This document shows positions 37,297-46,768 of a DNA stretch of 64,000 nucleotides, piece by piece. The notes under the pieces were generated by a model that saw nothing but the letters and a program-made list of their open reading frames with translations, was not told where the DNA came from and did no database searches. Origin of the DNA: Micromonospora vinacea (GTDB taxonomy: Bacteria; Actinomycetota; Actinomycetes; Mycobacteriales; Micromonosporaceae); NCBI RefSeq assembly GCF_015751785.1, contig NZ_JADOTY010000001.1, positions 4,898,001 to 4,962,000 on the forward strand, read 5' to 3'. A program made the position numbers and the translations under genes. Every line of letters starts with the position of its first letter. The first letter of the stretch is position 1.

Positions 37297-38025
37297 GTGG
37301 ACGTCGCCTCGAAGGATCGGCTGCGCGCCGTGGACCTGGCGGCAACCGTCGGGATCTCGGTGCAGCAGGTGCGCAACTACGTCGAGTTGGGGGTGCTGCC
37401 GCCGGTGCGCCGCACCGCGAGCGGCTACCGGATCTTCACCGCCGAGCACGCTCGGGCGCTGACCGTGGCGCGGCGGTTGGCCGAGGGGCACGGCTGGAGC
37501 CGTACCCGGGAGATCATGGCGGCGGTGCACCGGGGTGACCTGCCGGCGGCCCTGGCGGCGCTCGACGGCGGCCATGCCGAGCTGGACCGGGAACGCGCCG
37601 AGATCCGCCGGGTGCTCGGCGCCTTCGAGACCGTGCTGGCCAGCCCACCGGCGGTCCGACCCGCACCACGCCACGGCGCCCGCATCGGCGAGGTCGCCGC
37701 CCTGGTCGGGGTCCGGACCTCGCAGCTGCGGCTGTGGGAGGAGCGCGAGCTGCTGCGGCCGGGCCGCACCCCGGGCACCAACTACCGGGTGTACGACGAG
37801 GCGGAGCTACGCGCCGCGCAGGTCATCGCGTTGCTGCGCCGAGGCGCGTACCCGTTCGAGATCATCGCCGCGGTGCTGGGCGAGCTGCGGACCACCGGCA
37901 GCGCTGCGCGGGTCCGCGCCGAGCTGGGCCGCCGCGAGCAGGAGCTGCACACCCGCAGCCTGCGTCGGCTGCGGGGGAGTGCCGCCCTGCACGACTACCT
38001 GCTCGCTCGGGGCGACGCGAGTTGA
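37297..38025 (+). CDS. MerR-family regulator with two HTH domains
   Basis: This 242-residue protein has an N-terminal MerR HTH (VDLAATVGISVQQVRNYVELGVLPPV) with its wing (SGYRIFTAEHARAL). A second MerR-like HTH follows in the C-terminal half (RIGEVAALVGVRTSQLRLWEERELL, then NYRVYDEAELRAAQ). Normal MerR proteins have one HTH plus an effector domain, so this is a tandem arrangement. GTG 37297 fits a leaderless start; GTG 37288 is possible. Divergent from the UvrA-like gene, its likely target. Confidence 0.87.
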   Translation: MDVASKDRLRAVDLAATVGISVQQVRNYVELGVLPPVRRTASGYRIFTAEHARALTVARRLAEGHGWSRTREIMAAVHRGDLPAALAALDGGHAELDRERAEIRRVLGAFETVLASPPAVRPAPRHGARIGEVAALVGVRTSQLRLWEERELLRPGRTPGTNYRVYDEAELRAAQVIALLRRGAYPFEIIAAVLGELRTTGSAARVRAELGRREQELHTRSLRRLRGSAALHDYLLARGDAS

Positions 38026-38072
38026 CCGGCATCCCGTCCCGCCGGGCGATCGTCGTGACTAGGGTCGGGCAC

Positions 38073-39281
38073 ATGAGAGCTGCGCTGCTGGCGGCCACGA
38101 CGTCCGCCGTCCTGCTCGCTCCCGTGCCGGTCGGTGCGACGGGAGCGTCCGCCGCGCCGACGATGCGCTGCCCCCGACTGCCGGCGCCGGCGGCGTCCCG
38201 CCCACCCCGGCCGTCGCCCCCGCCCGCCGTTCCCGCGCAGCGGATGGTCGGCGGCGGCGCGCTCGACACGGCCGGCCTGGTCGTGCCGGCCGGCGTCGCC
38301 GCGCCACCGAGGGTGAGCGCCACGTCGTGGCTGGTCGCCGACCTGGACAGCGGCCAGGTGCTCGGCGGCTGCGGCCCTCACGAGTACGGCACACCGGCGA
38401 GCGTGCAGAAGCTCCTGCTGGCGGCCACCATGCTACCCAGGCTCGACCCGAAGCAGACGGTCACCGTCACCGACGCTGACATGAACATCGAACCCGGGTC
38501 CTCGGCCGTGGGCCTGGTCGCGGGCGGCCGGTACACCATCGAGACGATCTGGCTCGGGTTGCTGCTCAACTCCGGCAACGAGGCCGCCAACGCGCTGGCC
38601 CGACTCGGCAGCGGGACGGACAGCGCCGCCGGCGTCCGCGCCATGAACGAGCACGCGCACCACCTCGGCGCGCTCCAGACGCACGCGGTCACCCCGTCCG
38701 GGCTGGACGGTAGGGGGCAGTTCACCAGCGCGTACGACCTGGCGCTGATCGCCCGGGCCTGCTTCGCCCAGCCGACCTTCCGGCGGTACGCGCTGACCGA
38801 GCAGACGTCGATTCCGGCCCAGCCGGCGCAACGCACCAAGGGCTTCGAGATCCAGAACGAGAACCAGCTCATCTACCGGTACCCGGGGGCGCTCGGCGGC
38901 AAGACCGGCTTCACCGACCTGGCCCGGCACACCTACGTGGGTGCGGCGGAACGCGGCGGGCGGCGGCTGGTGGTGACCCTGCTGGGCGCCGAATCGGCAC
39001 CGGCACGCGGCTGGGAGCAGGGTGCGGCCCTGCTGGACTGGGGTTTCAGGCTGCCCCGGGACGCCGCCGTGGGCCGGCTGGTCGAACCCGGCGAGCTGAC
39101 TGCCACCCCGTCGGCGGCGCCGTCCGCGCTGGCGGCACCCGGCGCGCCCCGGCCGGCGGCGGCCAGCGGGCCGGCGCGTACCGGCTCGGGGTGGCTCTGG
39201 TCGGTGACCGCGGTGAGCGGCGCGACGGTGGTGGCGTTGTTGGGCGGCCTGCTGTGGCGGCGTCGCCGTCGGATGCCCTGA
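38073..39281 (+). CDS. D-alanyl-D-alanine carboxypeptidase (PBP5-like, S11)
   Basis: This 402-residue protein has a signal peptide (1 to about 30), a Pro-rich linker, and a DD-peptidase domain with all three motifs: SVQK (Ser110-Lys113), SGN in LLNSGNEAANAL and KTG in LGGKTGFTD. A C-terminal Ala/Pro stretch leads to one transmembrane helix (TAVSGATVVALLGGLLW) and an RRRRR stop-transfer tail, anchoring the enzyme outside. It trims D-Ala from peptidoglycan stem peptides. Encoded in plus-strand order with a cyclophilin, 70 bp apart. Confidence 0.94.
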   Translation: MRAALLAATTSAVLLAPVPVGATGASAAPTMRCPRLPAPAASRPPRPSPPPAVPAQRMVGGGALDTAGLVVPAGVAAPPRVSATSWLVADLDSGQVLGGCGPHEYGTPASVQKLLLAATMLPRLDPKQTVTVTDADMNIEPGSSAVGLVAGGRYTIETIWLGLLLNSGNEAANALARLGSGTDSAAGVRAMNEHAHHLGALQTHAVTPSGLDGRGQFTSAYDLALIARACFAQPTFRRYALTEQTSIPAQPAQRTKGFEIQNENQLIYRYPGALGGKTGFTDLARHTYVGAAERGGRRLVVTLLGAESAPARGWEQGAALLDWGFRLPRDAAVGRLVEPGELTATPSAAPSALAAPGAPRPAAASGPARTGSGWLWSVTAVSGATVVALLGGLLWRRRRRMP

Positions 39282-39351
39282 CGGATCGACATCGGGCGCT
39301 GCCCTCCATAGACTCCGGTCTTTCTGGCACCACCAGTCCAGGAGGATCCCT

Positions 39352-40200
39352 GTGTCGAGTGAACTCCAACCGCGCCCCGCAGTGGCGGCACCCCGCCGGC
39401 CGGTGCGCGCCCTGACCCGCCTCGCGGGGGTGACAGTGCTCGCCGGCGCGCTGGTCGTCGGCGCGTCCGCCACCGCGCTCGCCGCGCCGGGCCCGTCGGC
39501 CGAGGCGGAGCGCGTCTCCGCCGCGCCGCTGACCGCTGTCGACACCGCCGTCCGGCCGCCGCGCACCACCCACGGCCCGTGCGCGTACACCGAGACCCCG
39601 GACGAACCTGCGGCCCGGCCGGTGCCGCTGCCGCCCGACCCGCGGCGCACCCCGGTCCGGGGCAGCGTCCGGGTGACAGTGGCGACCAACCACGGTCCGA
39701 TCGGGTTGACACTGGACCGGGCCGCAGCGCCGTGCACTGTGCAGAGCTTCCTGCACCTGGTCGGCAAGCGCTTCTACGACCGCACCCCGTGCCACCGGCT
39801 CACCGCGTACCCGACGCTGAGCGTGCTCCAGTGCGGTGACCCGTCCGGCACCGGCGAGGGCGGCCCGGGCTACCGGTACCGCGACGAACTGCCGACCGAC
39901 CTGCCGCCCGCGCCCACCGACCCGACCGGGGAGCGCCGGGTGTACGCCCGTGGCGTGCTGGCCATGGCCAACGCCGGGCCGGACACCAACGGCAGCCAGT
40001 TCTTCCTGGTCTACGCCAACTCCGCGCTGCGCCCCAACTACACGATCTTCGGCGAGGTCGACGCGGCCGGCCTGGCCACCCTGGACCGGATCGCCGCCGG
40101 GGGAGTGGCGCCGACAGCCGAGGACCCGGCACCGGTCGACGGGGCGCCCGCCCTGCCGGTGACCATCCGCAAGGCCGTCCGCTGGCACCACCACCACTGA
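39352..40200 (+). CDS. Exported cyclophilin-type peptidyl-prolyl isomerase
   Basis: This 282-residue protein has an N-terminal hydrophobic segment (about 22-47, cleavage near ALAAPG) and a Pro-rich linker before a cyclophilin domain. Motifs are ATNHGPIGLTLDRAAAPCTVQSFLHL, FYDRTPCHRLT, GVLAMANAGPDTNGSQFFLVY and YTIFGEV. The FHR-type catalytic Arg is present as CHRL. It speeds prolyl isomerisation during folding outside the membrane. Start GTG 39352. The natural C-terminus ends WHHHH, so it may bind nickel columns unaided. Confidence 0.93.
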   Translation: MSSELQPRPAVAAPRRPVRALTRLAGVTVLAGALVVGASATALAAPGPSAEAERVSAAPLTAVDTAVRPPRTTHGPCAYTETPDEPAARPVPLPPDPRRTPVRGSVRVTVATNHGPIGLTLDRAAAPCTVQSFLHLVGKRFYDRTPCHRLTAYPTLSVLQCGDPSGTGEGGPGYRYRDELPTDLPPAPTDPTGERRVYARGVLAMANAGPDTNGSQFFLVYANSALRPNYTIFGEVDAAGLATLDRIAAGGVAPTAEDPAPVDGAPALPVTIRKAVRWHHHH

Positions 40201-40325
40201 CCGTACGGCGCGGTGGGTGACCGTCGGTCGCTCACCGCGCCGCCGGGGGTCGCGCACGCCCCTGGCCGTAATTTCCGGGAACGGACCGGAACCGGTCCAA
40301 CCGGTTTCCGGCGCGGGTCCGGCCG
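40201..40325. other. Intergenic region between convergent cyclophilin and LacI genes
   Basis: It contains CGCGGTGGGTGACCG/CGGTCGCTCACCGCG, an imperfect inverted repeat just after the cyclophilin stop, and a second stretch rich in CCGG repeats (ACCGGAACCGG, CCGGTTTCCGG). These probably act as a shared terminator region. No gene is seen. Confidence 0.5.
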
Positions 40326-41363
40326 TCACGCCGAGGCGGGCGACCCGGTCGGCGGGGCGGCGGTGCTGTCCCGAACCACCAATTCGGTGGCGAGTTCCAC
40401 CCGGGGCGAGTCGATGCCCTCGCCCTGGGCCAGACGCAGCACGGTCCGGGCCGCCAACCGTCCCATCTCGACCAACGGTTGGCGCACGGTGGTCAGCGGC
40501 GGTGAGGCCCAGCGGGCTTCCGGCAGGTCGTCGAAACCCACAACGCTCACGTCGTCCGGTACGCGCAGCCCGCGGCGTCGAATGGCCTCGTAGACGCCGA
40601 AGGCCATCTGGTCGCTGGCGGCGAAGATGCCGGTCGGCGGGTCGGCGAGGTCGAGCAGCGCCGTCCCGCCGGAGAACCCGGAGGCGTGGTAGAAGTCGCC
40701 CGGGTAGATCAGCGCGTCGTCCACCGGCACCCCGGCGGCCTCCAACCCGGCCCGGTAACCGTCGAGCCGCGCCCGGCTGCACAGCAGGTGCGTCGGCCCG
40801 GCCACGAAACCGACGCGCCGGTGCCCGATCGCGAGCAGATGTTCGGTCGCGGCGAGCCCACCGGCCCAGTTGGTGGCGCCGATCGTCGGCACGTCCATGG
40901 CCGGCACCCCGGCCGGGTCGACGACCACCACCGGCACGTTGAGGCGACGCAGCTGCGCGTGCAGTGGCGGGCTCAGGTGCGAGGTCACGAAGATGACGCC
41001 GTCGGTGGCCCGGGTGCGCAGGTTCTGCAGCCACTGCCGGGCCGCGGTGGGCTGCCGGTGGATCGCGGAGACCACAGTGCCGACGCCGGCGCCGTGCCCG
41101 ACATCCTCCACGCCTCGGATGATCTCCACGGCCCAGGGGCTGTCCAGGTCGTTGAAGACCAGGTCGACGAGACCGGCACGCCGAACGCTGCGGCTGGTGC
41201 GACGCCGGTAGCCGTGGTGGCGCAACAACTCCTCGACCCGTTCCCGGGTGTCCGGGGCCACATCGGAGCGACCGTTGAGCACCCGTGACACGGTCGGCAC
41301 CGACACCCCGGCCTCCCGTGCGATCGCGGTGATGGTCACCCTGCGTCCGTCGTCCGCGCCCAC
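40326..41363 (-). CDS. LacI-family transcriptional regulator
   Basis: This 345-residue protein has the HTH VTITAIAREAGVSVPTVSRVLNG with a YRRRTSRSVRR hinge, then a ligand domain (GLVDLVFNDLDSPWAVEIIRG, DGVIFVTSHL, GHRRVGFVAG, FYHASGFSGG, SVVGFDDLPEARWASPPLTTVRQPLVEMG). This resembles regulators of sugar or xylan use in actinomycetes, but no target gene is adjacent. GTG 41363 was chosen because AAGGAGACGCGG precedes it; longer forms up to 41444 are possible. Confidence 0.92.
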   Translation of the reverse strand: MGADDGRRVTITAIAREAGVSVPTVSRVLNGRSDVAPDTRERVEELLRHHGYRRRTSRSVRRAGLVDLVFNDLDSPWAVEIIRGVEDVGHGAGVGTVVSAIHRQPTAARQWLQNLRTRATDGVIFVTSHLSPPLHAQLRRLNVPVVVVDPAGVPAMDVPTIGATNWAGGLAATEHLLAIGHRRVGFVAGPTHLLCSRARLDGYRAGLEAAGVPVDDALIYPGDFYHASGFSGGTALLDLADPPTGIFAASDQMAFGVYEAIRRRGLRVPDDVSVVGFDDLPEARWASPPLTTVRQPLVEMGRLAARTVLRLAQGEGIDSPRVELATELVVRDSTAAPPTGSPASA

Positions 41364-41570
41364 CCGCGTCTCCTTCACCGAGCCGGAGGAACGACCCACA
41401 AGGCGTCGCCCACCGTGTGTCCCGAAACGGCGTGCCCGTTCCACGGGTCATCTTGCCTCACCGGCGGGGGTTGACGACATGCCAGACCGACCGAAGCTTC
41501 GCTGCATTTGCGGAAAAGTTCCGGAGTATTTTCGGTCACTTTCGCTCGTCGGTGCGGTCGACGGCCCTCG

Positions 41571-41645
41571 ACCGACTCGACTTTCCCGACATCGGGGTTG
41601 CCCGGTGGCCGGGGACCTGCCGACTTTCGGCGAACCGGGTGGATC
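41571..41645. repeat. 75-bp palindromic element, copy 2
   Basis: A diverged copy of the 32374-32448 element: both start GAYCGACTCG, share an ATCGGGGT/GTCGGGGT core and a CCGACTTYCG segment, and end GTGGATC. It lies 40 bp before the VanX-like gene, in the 240-bp region whose other half (41445-41570) is relatively AT-rich and holds the promoter of the divergent LacI gene. Confidence 0.6.
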
Positions 41646-41684
41646 CCGGGATGACGGCACCAGCTGGGCTGATAGACAGGAGTC

Positions 41685-42527
41685 GTGCGCTACCGCCTGG
41701 CCGTCGTGCTCGCGCTCGCCACGCTGCTCGGCGGCTGCTCACGGCCGGAGCCCCGCCCCGCGCCGGCCACGCCGCAGCCGACGTCGGCGAGCCCCACACC
41801 CGCGCCGACCGCGTCCACCTCCGTGGCGGCCCCGCTGCCGGGGTTCGTGGTCCTGACCGACAGTGACCCGCGGATCCACGCCGACATCCGGTACGCCACA
41901 CCGCACAACTTCGTCGGCCGTCCGATCACCGGCTACCGCGAGCCGCTGTGCCTGCTCACCCGGCAGGCGGCCGAGGCGCTGCGCCGCGTACAGGACGCCG
42001 CGCTGGCCGGCGGGCACAGCCTCAAGGTGTACGACTGCTACCGCCCCCAACCGGCCGTGGACGACTTCGTCGCCTGGTCGAAGCGCCCCGGTGAGCAACA
42101 GACCAAGGCAGAGTTCTACCCGGACCTGGCCAAGAACCGGCTCTTCGCCGACGGTTACATCGGCGCGCCCACCGCGCACAGCCGCGGCAGCACCCTGGAC
42201 CTGACACTGGTCGACGAGCCCGCCGCCAGCCAACCTCCGTACCGGGTCGGGCAACAGCTGGTCGCCTGCACGGCGCCGCGCGGGCAGCGCTTCCCGGACA
42301 ACAGCATCGACATGGGTACGGGCTTCGACTGTTTCGACCCCCGGGCACACACCGCCGACCCCCGCATCACCGGGGAGGCGCGGGACAACCGTCGGTTGTT
42401 GCAGCGGCTGATGACCGACGCCGGGTTCGTCAACTACGACCGTGAGTGGTGGCACTACAGCCTGCGCGACGAGCCGTACCCGGACACGTTCTTCGCGGCG
42501 CCGGTCGCCCGCTCCTCGGTCGGCTGA
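41685..42527 (+). CDS. VanX-like D-Ala-D-Ala dipeptidase lipoprotein (M15)
   Basis: This 280-residue protein has a lipobox LLGGC near residue 17, a Ser/Pro/Thr-rich linker and an M15D peptidase domain. Zinc ligands are His165 and Asp172 in AHSRGSTLDLTL and His257 in EWWHY, with Glu254 as catalytic base. SLKVYDCYRPQPAVDDF gives the substrate-binding Arg. VanX proper is cytosolic; lipid-anchored relatives act outside, perhaps in peptidoglycan dipeptide recycling, so glycopeptide resistance should not be assumed. Start GTG 41685 after GACAGGAGTC. Confidence 0.92.
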   Translation: MRYRLAVVLALATLLGGCSRPEPRPAPATPQPTSASPTPAPTASTSVAAPLPGFVVLTDSDPRIHADIRYATPHNFVGRPITGYREPLCLLTRQAAEALRRVQDAALAGGHSLKVYDCYRPQPAVDDFVAWSKRPGEQQTKAEFYPDLAKNRLFADGYIGAPTAHSRGSTLDLTLVDEPAASQPPYRVGQQLVACTAPRGQRFPDNSIDMGTGFDCFDPRAHTADPRITGEARDNRRLLQRLMTDAGFVNYDREWWHYSLRDEPYPDTFFAAPVARSSVG

Positions 42528-42583
42528 CCCGCGGCCCGGCCTCACCGACAGCACCGCCGCCGCCATCCGGCATGATCGTTTCA

Positions 42584-43090
42584 ATGAGCACCGAACGGAT
42601 CGGCCCCCCGGTTACCGGCGACGAGCGGGAAACCCTGCGCGCCTTCCTCGACTTTCACCGCGCGACGCTGGCCCTCAAGTGCGAGGGTCTCTCCGACGAG
42701 GAGCTGCGCCAGCAGTCGATGCCGCCCTCCACGCTGTCCCTGCTCGGTCTGGTACGACACCTGGCCGAGGTGGAGCGCGCCTGGTTCCGGCGGGTCATCG
42801 ACGGCGCGGACATCGGCCTGGTCTGGTCGGAGACCGGCGACTTCCAGCAGGCGTACGACGCCAGTTCGGCCACCCGCGCCGAGGCGTTCGCCGCCTGGGA
42901 GCGGGAGGTCGAGCATGCCCGCCGGATCGAGCGGGCGGCCGCGTCGCTCGACGTGACCGGCCGCAACGTCCGCTCCGGCGAGGCCGTGTCACTGCGGCTG
43001 GTGATGCTGCACCTGATCCACGAGTACGCCCGGCACAACGGTCACGCCGACTTCCTGCGCGAGGGCATCGACGGGGTCGTCGGCGTCTAG
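42584..43090 (+). CDS. DinB/DUF664 family protein
   Basis: This 168-residue four-helix protein has LSLLGLVRHLAEVERAWFRR and the C-terminal His cluster HLIHEYARHNGHADFLREGIDG that binds a divalent metal in this family. Members are probably thiol-dependent (mycothiol) transferases, but the substrate is unknown. ATG 42584 was chosen; ATG 42572 is also possible. It is a paralogue of the protein at 26946. Convergent with the radical SAM gene, 18 bp apart. Confidence 0.9.
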   Translation: MSTERIGPPVTGDERETLRAFLDFHRATLALKCEGLSDEELRQQSMPPSTLSLLGLVRHLAEVERAWFRRVIDGADIGLVWSETGDFQQAYDASSATRAEAFAAWEREVEHARRIERAAASLDVTGRNVRSGEAVSLRLVMLHLIHEYARHNGHADFLREGIDGVVGV

Positions 43091-43108
43091 CCCGCCCCAT
43101 ACGACCGG

Positions 43109-44296
43109 TCAGGTCCAGTAGAGGACCCGGCAGGCCGGGACGCGGGCGGTCAGCTCGGCGGTGAACCAGTCGCGCAGCTCGGCCATCTGCTCACGGGGGT
43201 AGACGTACTTCACCGCGCCGAACTTGCCGTGCTTGCGGGTGCGGGACTCCTCGTCCATCTCCAGCCGGGTACGCGGATACCAGCCGAGCAGCACCTCTTT
43301 GCTGCCCGGCGTGAACCGGTGGGTGATCAGCTCGGCGGTCAGGTCCAGGTCCGGTACCCCGTCGACAGCCGCGCGGACCTGGTCGAGCAGTTCACCGTAG
43401 CGTTCCCGCCAGTCCGGCAGCGCGATGATCGGCGCGATGGTCAGCCCGACCGGGTAGCCGTCGAGGGCGAGCCGGCGCAGCGCGGCCAGCCGGTCCGGCA
43501 CCCGGGCGGTGCCGCCCTCGAACCGGTCGCTGACCGGTGCGCAGTTGACGCTGAAGCGGACCCGGGTCCGGCCGGCGTGCGGCAACCCGACGAAGGTGTC
43601 CACATCGGCGTACTTGGTGGTCCAGCGCAACTGCACTGGCGCGTTCCAGTCGGCGAAGTGCTGCACCGCGCGCCGCCAGCTGCCGGTCAGGTGTTCCAGG
43701 GCGAGCGGATCGGTGTAGCAGGACGCCTCGAAGGTGGTGCCCTCGTCGGCCCGTCGCGCGTTGCGGCTGGTCACCGTCCCCCGCCCGGCGTACGCGGCCA
43801 GCCCGGCGAGGATGTCGTCGAGGTCGGCGTACACCCGGGTCACCGGTGGGCCGGACAGTGATCCGGCCAGGTAGCAGTACTGGCAGTGCGCCGGGCAGCC
43901 CTCGGCCAGGTCGACCCGCCAGTCGGCGCTGGGCGCGATGGGTTGCAGGACGCGCCGTGAGGGCGGGCTCACCACGATCGCCATCGTCGATTTGGCCCGG
44001 GTGTACGTCTCCCGGTCGGTCTGCCCGCGTACCCCGGTGAGCCGGTTGGCGCGCAGGTGTTCCACCTCGATACCGAGCGCCCGCACCCGCTCGACGATCC
44101 GTTGGCCGTGCGGGTGGTCGAGTGCGGCGGGGGTGGCCACCACTCGGCTCGGGGTCCAGCGGCGCGCCGACCGGGCCGGCGGCGCGAGGCCGGCCAGGTC
44201 GTGGGTCGGCACCCGCTCGCCGCTGGCGTCGTGCGGCGCGGCGGGCACGTCCACGGCGAGCGGCTGGTCGACGTCGACGGCGTCCGGGCTGGTCAT
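43109..44296 (-). CDS. Radical SAM protein of the spore-photoproduct-lyase family
   Basis: This 395-residue protein has the radical SAM cluster motif CPAHCQYCY near residue 125, followed by LAGSLSGPPVTRVYADLDDIL. Blocks such as FEASCYTDPLALEHLTGSW, FSVNCAPVSDRFE and the late GKFGAVKYVYPREQM match spore-photoproduct-lyase-like proteins. Those repair the thymine dimer SP in spores; actinomycete relatives may do the same or a related job. Start ATG 44296. The gene stands alone between two plus-strand genes. Confidence 0.9.
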   Translation of the reverse strand: MTSPDAVDVDQPLAVDVPAAPHDASGERVPTHDLAGLAPPARSARRWTPSRVVATPAALDHPHGQRIVERVRALGIEVEHLRANRLTGVRGQTDRETYTRAKSTMAIVVSPPSRRVLQPIAPSADWRVDLAEGCPAHCQYCYLAGSLSGPPVTRVYADLDDILAGLAAYAGRGTVTSRNARRADEGTTFEASCYTDPLALEHLTGSWRRAVQHFADWNAPVQLRWTTKYADVDTFVGLPHAGRTRVRFSVNCAPVSDRFEGGTARVPDRLAALRRLALDGYPVGLTIAPIIALPDWRERYGELLDQVRAAVDGVPDLDLTAELITHRFTPGSKEVLLGWYPRTRLEMDEESRTRKHGKFGAVKYVYPREQMAELRDWFTAELTARVPACRVLYWT

Positions 44297-44455
44297 CCGG
44301 CCGGGGTACCCGTTGCCGCAGGAATCCCACCCGATCGGCCGCCCCCGCGATTGACGCCGCCCAACCGGAGCGCATAACCTCTCATCTATCTGTAAACCTT
44401 GTGAACAGATGCACATCGACGCGGCGGCGCGCGTCCCGACCGAAGGGACGATCAG

Positions 44456-45766
44456 GTGATCGCAGAACTCTCCTCCCGTACCAGACGGATCCTGTCGTTG
44501 TTCGTCGCCCTGGTCGTCGCGGTGACCGCCGGTCTCGCGGTCAACGCCTCGCGAAGCGCGCAGGCCGCGCCGACGTTCAAGGTGCTGGCCTTCTACAACG
44601 GCACCTGGGACGCCGCGCACATCGACTTCGTCAAGGACGCCCGGGCCTGGTTCCCGCAGGCCGCCGCCCAGCACGGTTTCTCCTGGGAGGCCACCAACAA
44701 CTGGGGTCTGCTGAACACCGCCAACCTGGCCCAGTACAAGGTCGTCATGTTCCTGGACGACGCGCCGCCCGCCGCCCAGCGGGGCGCGTTCCAGCAGTAC
44801 ATGCAGAACGGCGGGGCGTGGCTGGGCTTCCACGTCAGCGCGTGGACCGACAACCCGTCGAGCTGGAGCTGGTACTACAACACCTTCCTCGGCACCGGCT
44901 CGTTCCAGACGAACACCTGGGGACCGACCCGGGTCACCATGCGTGCCGACAACCGCACCCACGCCGCCACCCGGAACCTCCCGGCGACGTTCCCGTCGTC
45001 GATCAGCGAGTGGTACTCCTGGAGCAACGACCTGCGGCAGAACCCCAACATCGACATCCTCGCCTCGATCGACCCGTCCAGCTTCCCGGTCGGCACGGAC
45101 CCCAACCAGTCCTGGTACGGCGGCTACTACCCGCTCGTCTGGAGCAACAGGCAGTACAAGATGCTCTACGCCAACTTCGGCCACAACGCGATGAACTACA
45201 GCACCAACACCGGGCTGTCCTCCACCTTCGACAGCCCGCAGCAGAACCAGCTGCTGATCGACGGGCTGCACTGGCTGGCCGGCGTCGGCACCGTCCCCCC
45301 GACCACGCCCCCGCCGACCGACGGCCCGATCTCGCCCACCGCCTGGCACACGGTGGTCAACCGGGGCAACGGCAAGTGCGTGGACGCGCGGGCCGCAGCC
45401 AGCGCGAACGGCACTGCCATCCAGCAGTACACGTGCAACAGCAGCACCGCGCAGCAGTACCAGTTCGCGCCGACCAGCGGCGGGTACCTGCGGGTCAACA
45501 ACCGCAACAACAGCGCCCAGGTGATCGACGTGACCGACCGGTCGACCGCCGACTCGGCACGCATCCAGCTCTGGTCCTACAGCGGTGGCAACAACCAGCA
45601 GTGGCGGGCCGAGCCCGAGGGCGGCGGGTACTACCGCCTGGTCAACCGCCTCAGCGGCAAGTGCCTCGACGTGCCGGGAGCGTCCACCGCCGACAGCGTC
45701 CAGCTCATCCAGTACACCTGCAACGGCACCGCGGCGCAGTCCTTCCGGCTGGTGCCGCAGTCATAG
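44456..45766 (+). CDS. Secreted ThuA-domain protein with ricin-type lectin domain
   Basis: This 436-residue protein has a signal peptide (about 1-38, ending AQA-AP). A ThuA-like class-I-amidotransferase-fold domain follows (FKVLAFYNGTWDAAHIDFV, GAWLGFHVSAW, WSNRQYKMLYANFGHN). A TPPPTDG linker then leads to a ricin B-like lectin domain with QxW-type repeats (NGKCVDARAAASANGTAIQQ, NNQQW, SGKCLDVPGASTADSVQLIQ). ThuA proteins are linked to trehalose or other sugar use. This one probably binds polysaccharide outside the cell. Start GTG 44456; its end overlaps the convergent WYL gene by 6 bp. Confidence 0.92.
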   Translation: MIAELSSRTRRILSLFVALVVAVTAGLAVNASRSAQAAPTFKVLAFYNGTWDAAHIDFVKDARAWFPQAAAQHGFSWEATNNWGLLNTANLAQYKVVMFLDDAPPAAQRGAFQQYMQNGGAWLGFHVSAWTDNPSSWSWYYNTFLGTGSFQTNTWGPTRVTMRADNRTHAATRNLPATFPSSISEWYSWSNDLRQNPNIDILASIDPSSFPVGTDPNQSWYGGYYPLVWSNRQYKMLYANFGHNAMNYSTNTGLSSTFDSPQQNQLLIDGLHWLAGVGTVPPTTPPPTDGPISPTAWHTVVNRGNGKCVDARAAASANGTAIQQYTCNSSTAQQYQFAPTSGGYLRVNNRNNSAQVIDVTDRSTADSARIQLWSYSGGNNQQWRAEPEGGGYYRLVNRLSGKCLDVPGASTADSVQLIQYTCNGTAAQSFRLVPQS

Positions 45767-46768
45767 CTCCACTGCCGCGTCCGCGCCGGGGTGAACCGCG
45801 ACTCGCCCCGGCGCGCAGCCGGCGGCGCGACCGAACCGGGCGGCGACGTCCCGGATGACGGCGCGCAGCTCCGGTGGGTCGAGCACGTCGAAGTCGACAG
45901 CCAGGGTGCCGAGGAAGGCGGCCAGATTGCCCAGCGACTCCCCACCGGTGTGCAGCAGACAGGCCCGCTCGTCGATCGCCTCCAGCAGGCCCGCCGTGCT
46001 GGGGATCCGCTGCGCCATGGTCTCGGCCGACGCGTGCAGGCGTACCCGGGCAGGGTGTGGCCAGGCCGTGGAGCCGACGCCGCGCAGCACGTGCGCCACC
46101 GCGTCGCCACCTGGCGGCTCCCGGAGCGCGAAGCGCGGGCCGGTCGGCACCCGGGGCTGGATCCGGTCGGCGCGGAAGGTCCGCCAGTCGGCCCGGTCGG
46201 TGTCCCACCCCAGCAGGTACCACCGCCGCCCGGTGTAGACCAGCCGGTACGGCTCGACGTCGCGCACGCTGACCGTGCCGTCATGCCCGGCGTAGTCGAA
46301 CCGCAGCCGCTCCCGGCGGTGCACGGCGGTGGAGACGGCGGTGAGCGTGTCGGCGTCCACTGTCGGGCCACCGCCGGCGGCGGAGACGGTCGCCGAGCGC
46401 AGGGCGTCCACCCGGTGCCGCAGCCGGGACGGCAGCGACTGCTCCAGCTTGGCCAGCGCCCGCAACGAGGTCTCCTCGATGCCGGTCACCGAGCCACCCG
46501 CCGCCGCCCGCAGCCCGACAGCCACCGCCACCGCCTCGTCGTCGTCGAGCAGCAGCGGTGGCAGCGCCGACCCGGCACCGAGCCGGTAGCCGCCGGCGAC
46601 CCCCGGGTGTGACTCGATCTGGTAGCCCAGCACCCGCAGCCGCTCCACGTCCGTGCGCACCGTGCGGGTGGTGACCGCGAGCCGTTCGGCCAACTCGGCG
46701 CCGGACCAGTCCCGGCGCACCTGAAGGAGAGTCAGCAACCGCAGCAGGCGCACTGAGGTCTCCACCAT
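45761..46768 (-). CDS. YafY-type WYL-domain transcriptional regulator
   Basis: This 335-residue protein has an N-terminal winged HTH (LLTLLQVRRDWSGAELAERLAVTTRTVRTDVERL, wing GVAGGYRLG), a WYL domain (VEPYRLVYTGRRWYLLGWDTDRADWRTFRADRI) and a C-terminal WCX region. WYL domains sense small ligands or nucleic acids. It is divergent from a 41-codon ORF and rtcB, so control of RNA-repair genes is a reasonable guess. Confidence 0.92.
   Translation of the reverse strand: MVETSVRLLRLLTLLQVRRDWSGAELAERLAVTTRTVRTDVERLRVLGYQIESHPGVAGGYRLGAGSALPPLLLDDDEAVAVAVGLRAAAGGSVTGIEETSLRALAKLEQSLPSRLRHRVDALRSATVSAAGGGPTVDADTLTAVSTAVHRRERLRFDYAGHDGTVSVRDVEPYRLVYTGRRWYLLGWDTDRADWRTFRADRIQPRVPTGPRFALREPPGGDAVAHVLRGVGSTAWPHPARVRLHASAETMAQRIPSTAGLLEAIDERACLLHTGGESLGNLAAFLGTLAVDFDVLDPPELRAVIRDVAARFGRAAGCAPGRVAVHPGADAAVEL

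Noticed and set aside
41685..42527. Vancomycin-resistance vanX
   Set aside because: It is a lipoprotein with no vanH or vanA neighbours, so a peptidoglycan-recycling role is more likely than glycopeptide resistance.
44389..44409. TCTGT...ACAGA inverted repeat before the ThuA-lectin gene as an operator
   Set aside because: Arms are only 5 bp with an 11-bp spacer, too weak to support without comparative data.
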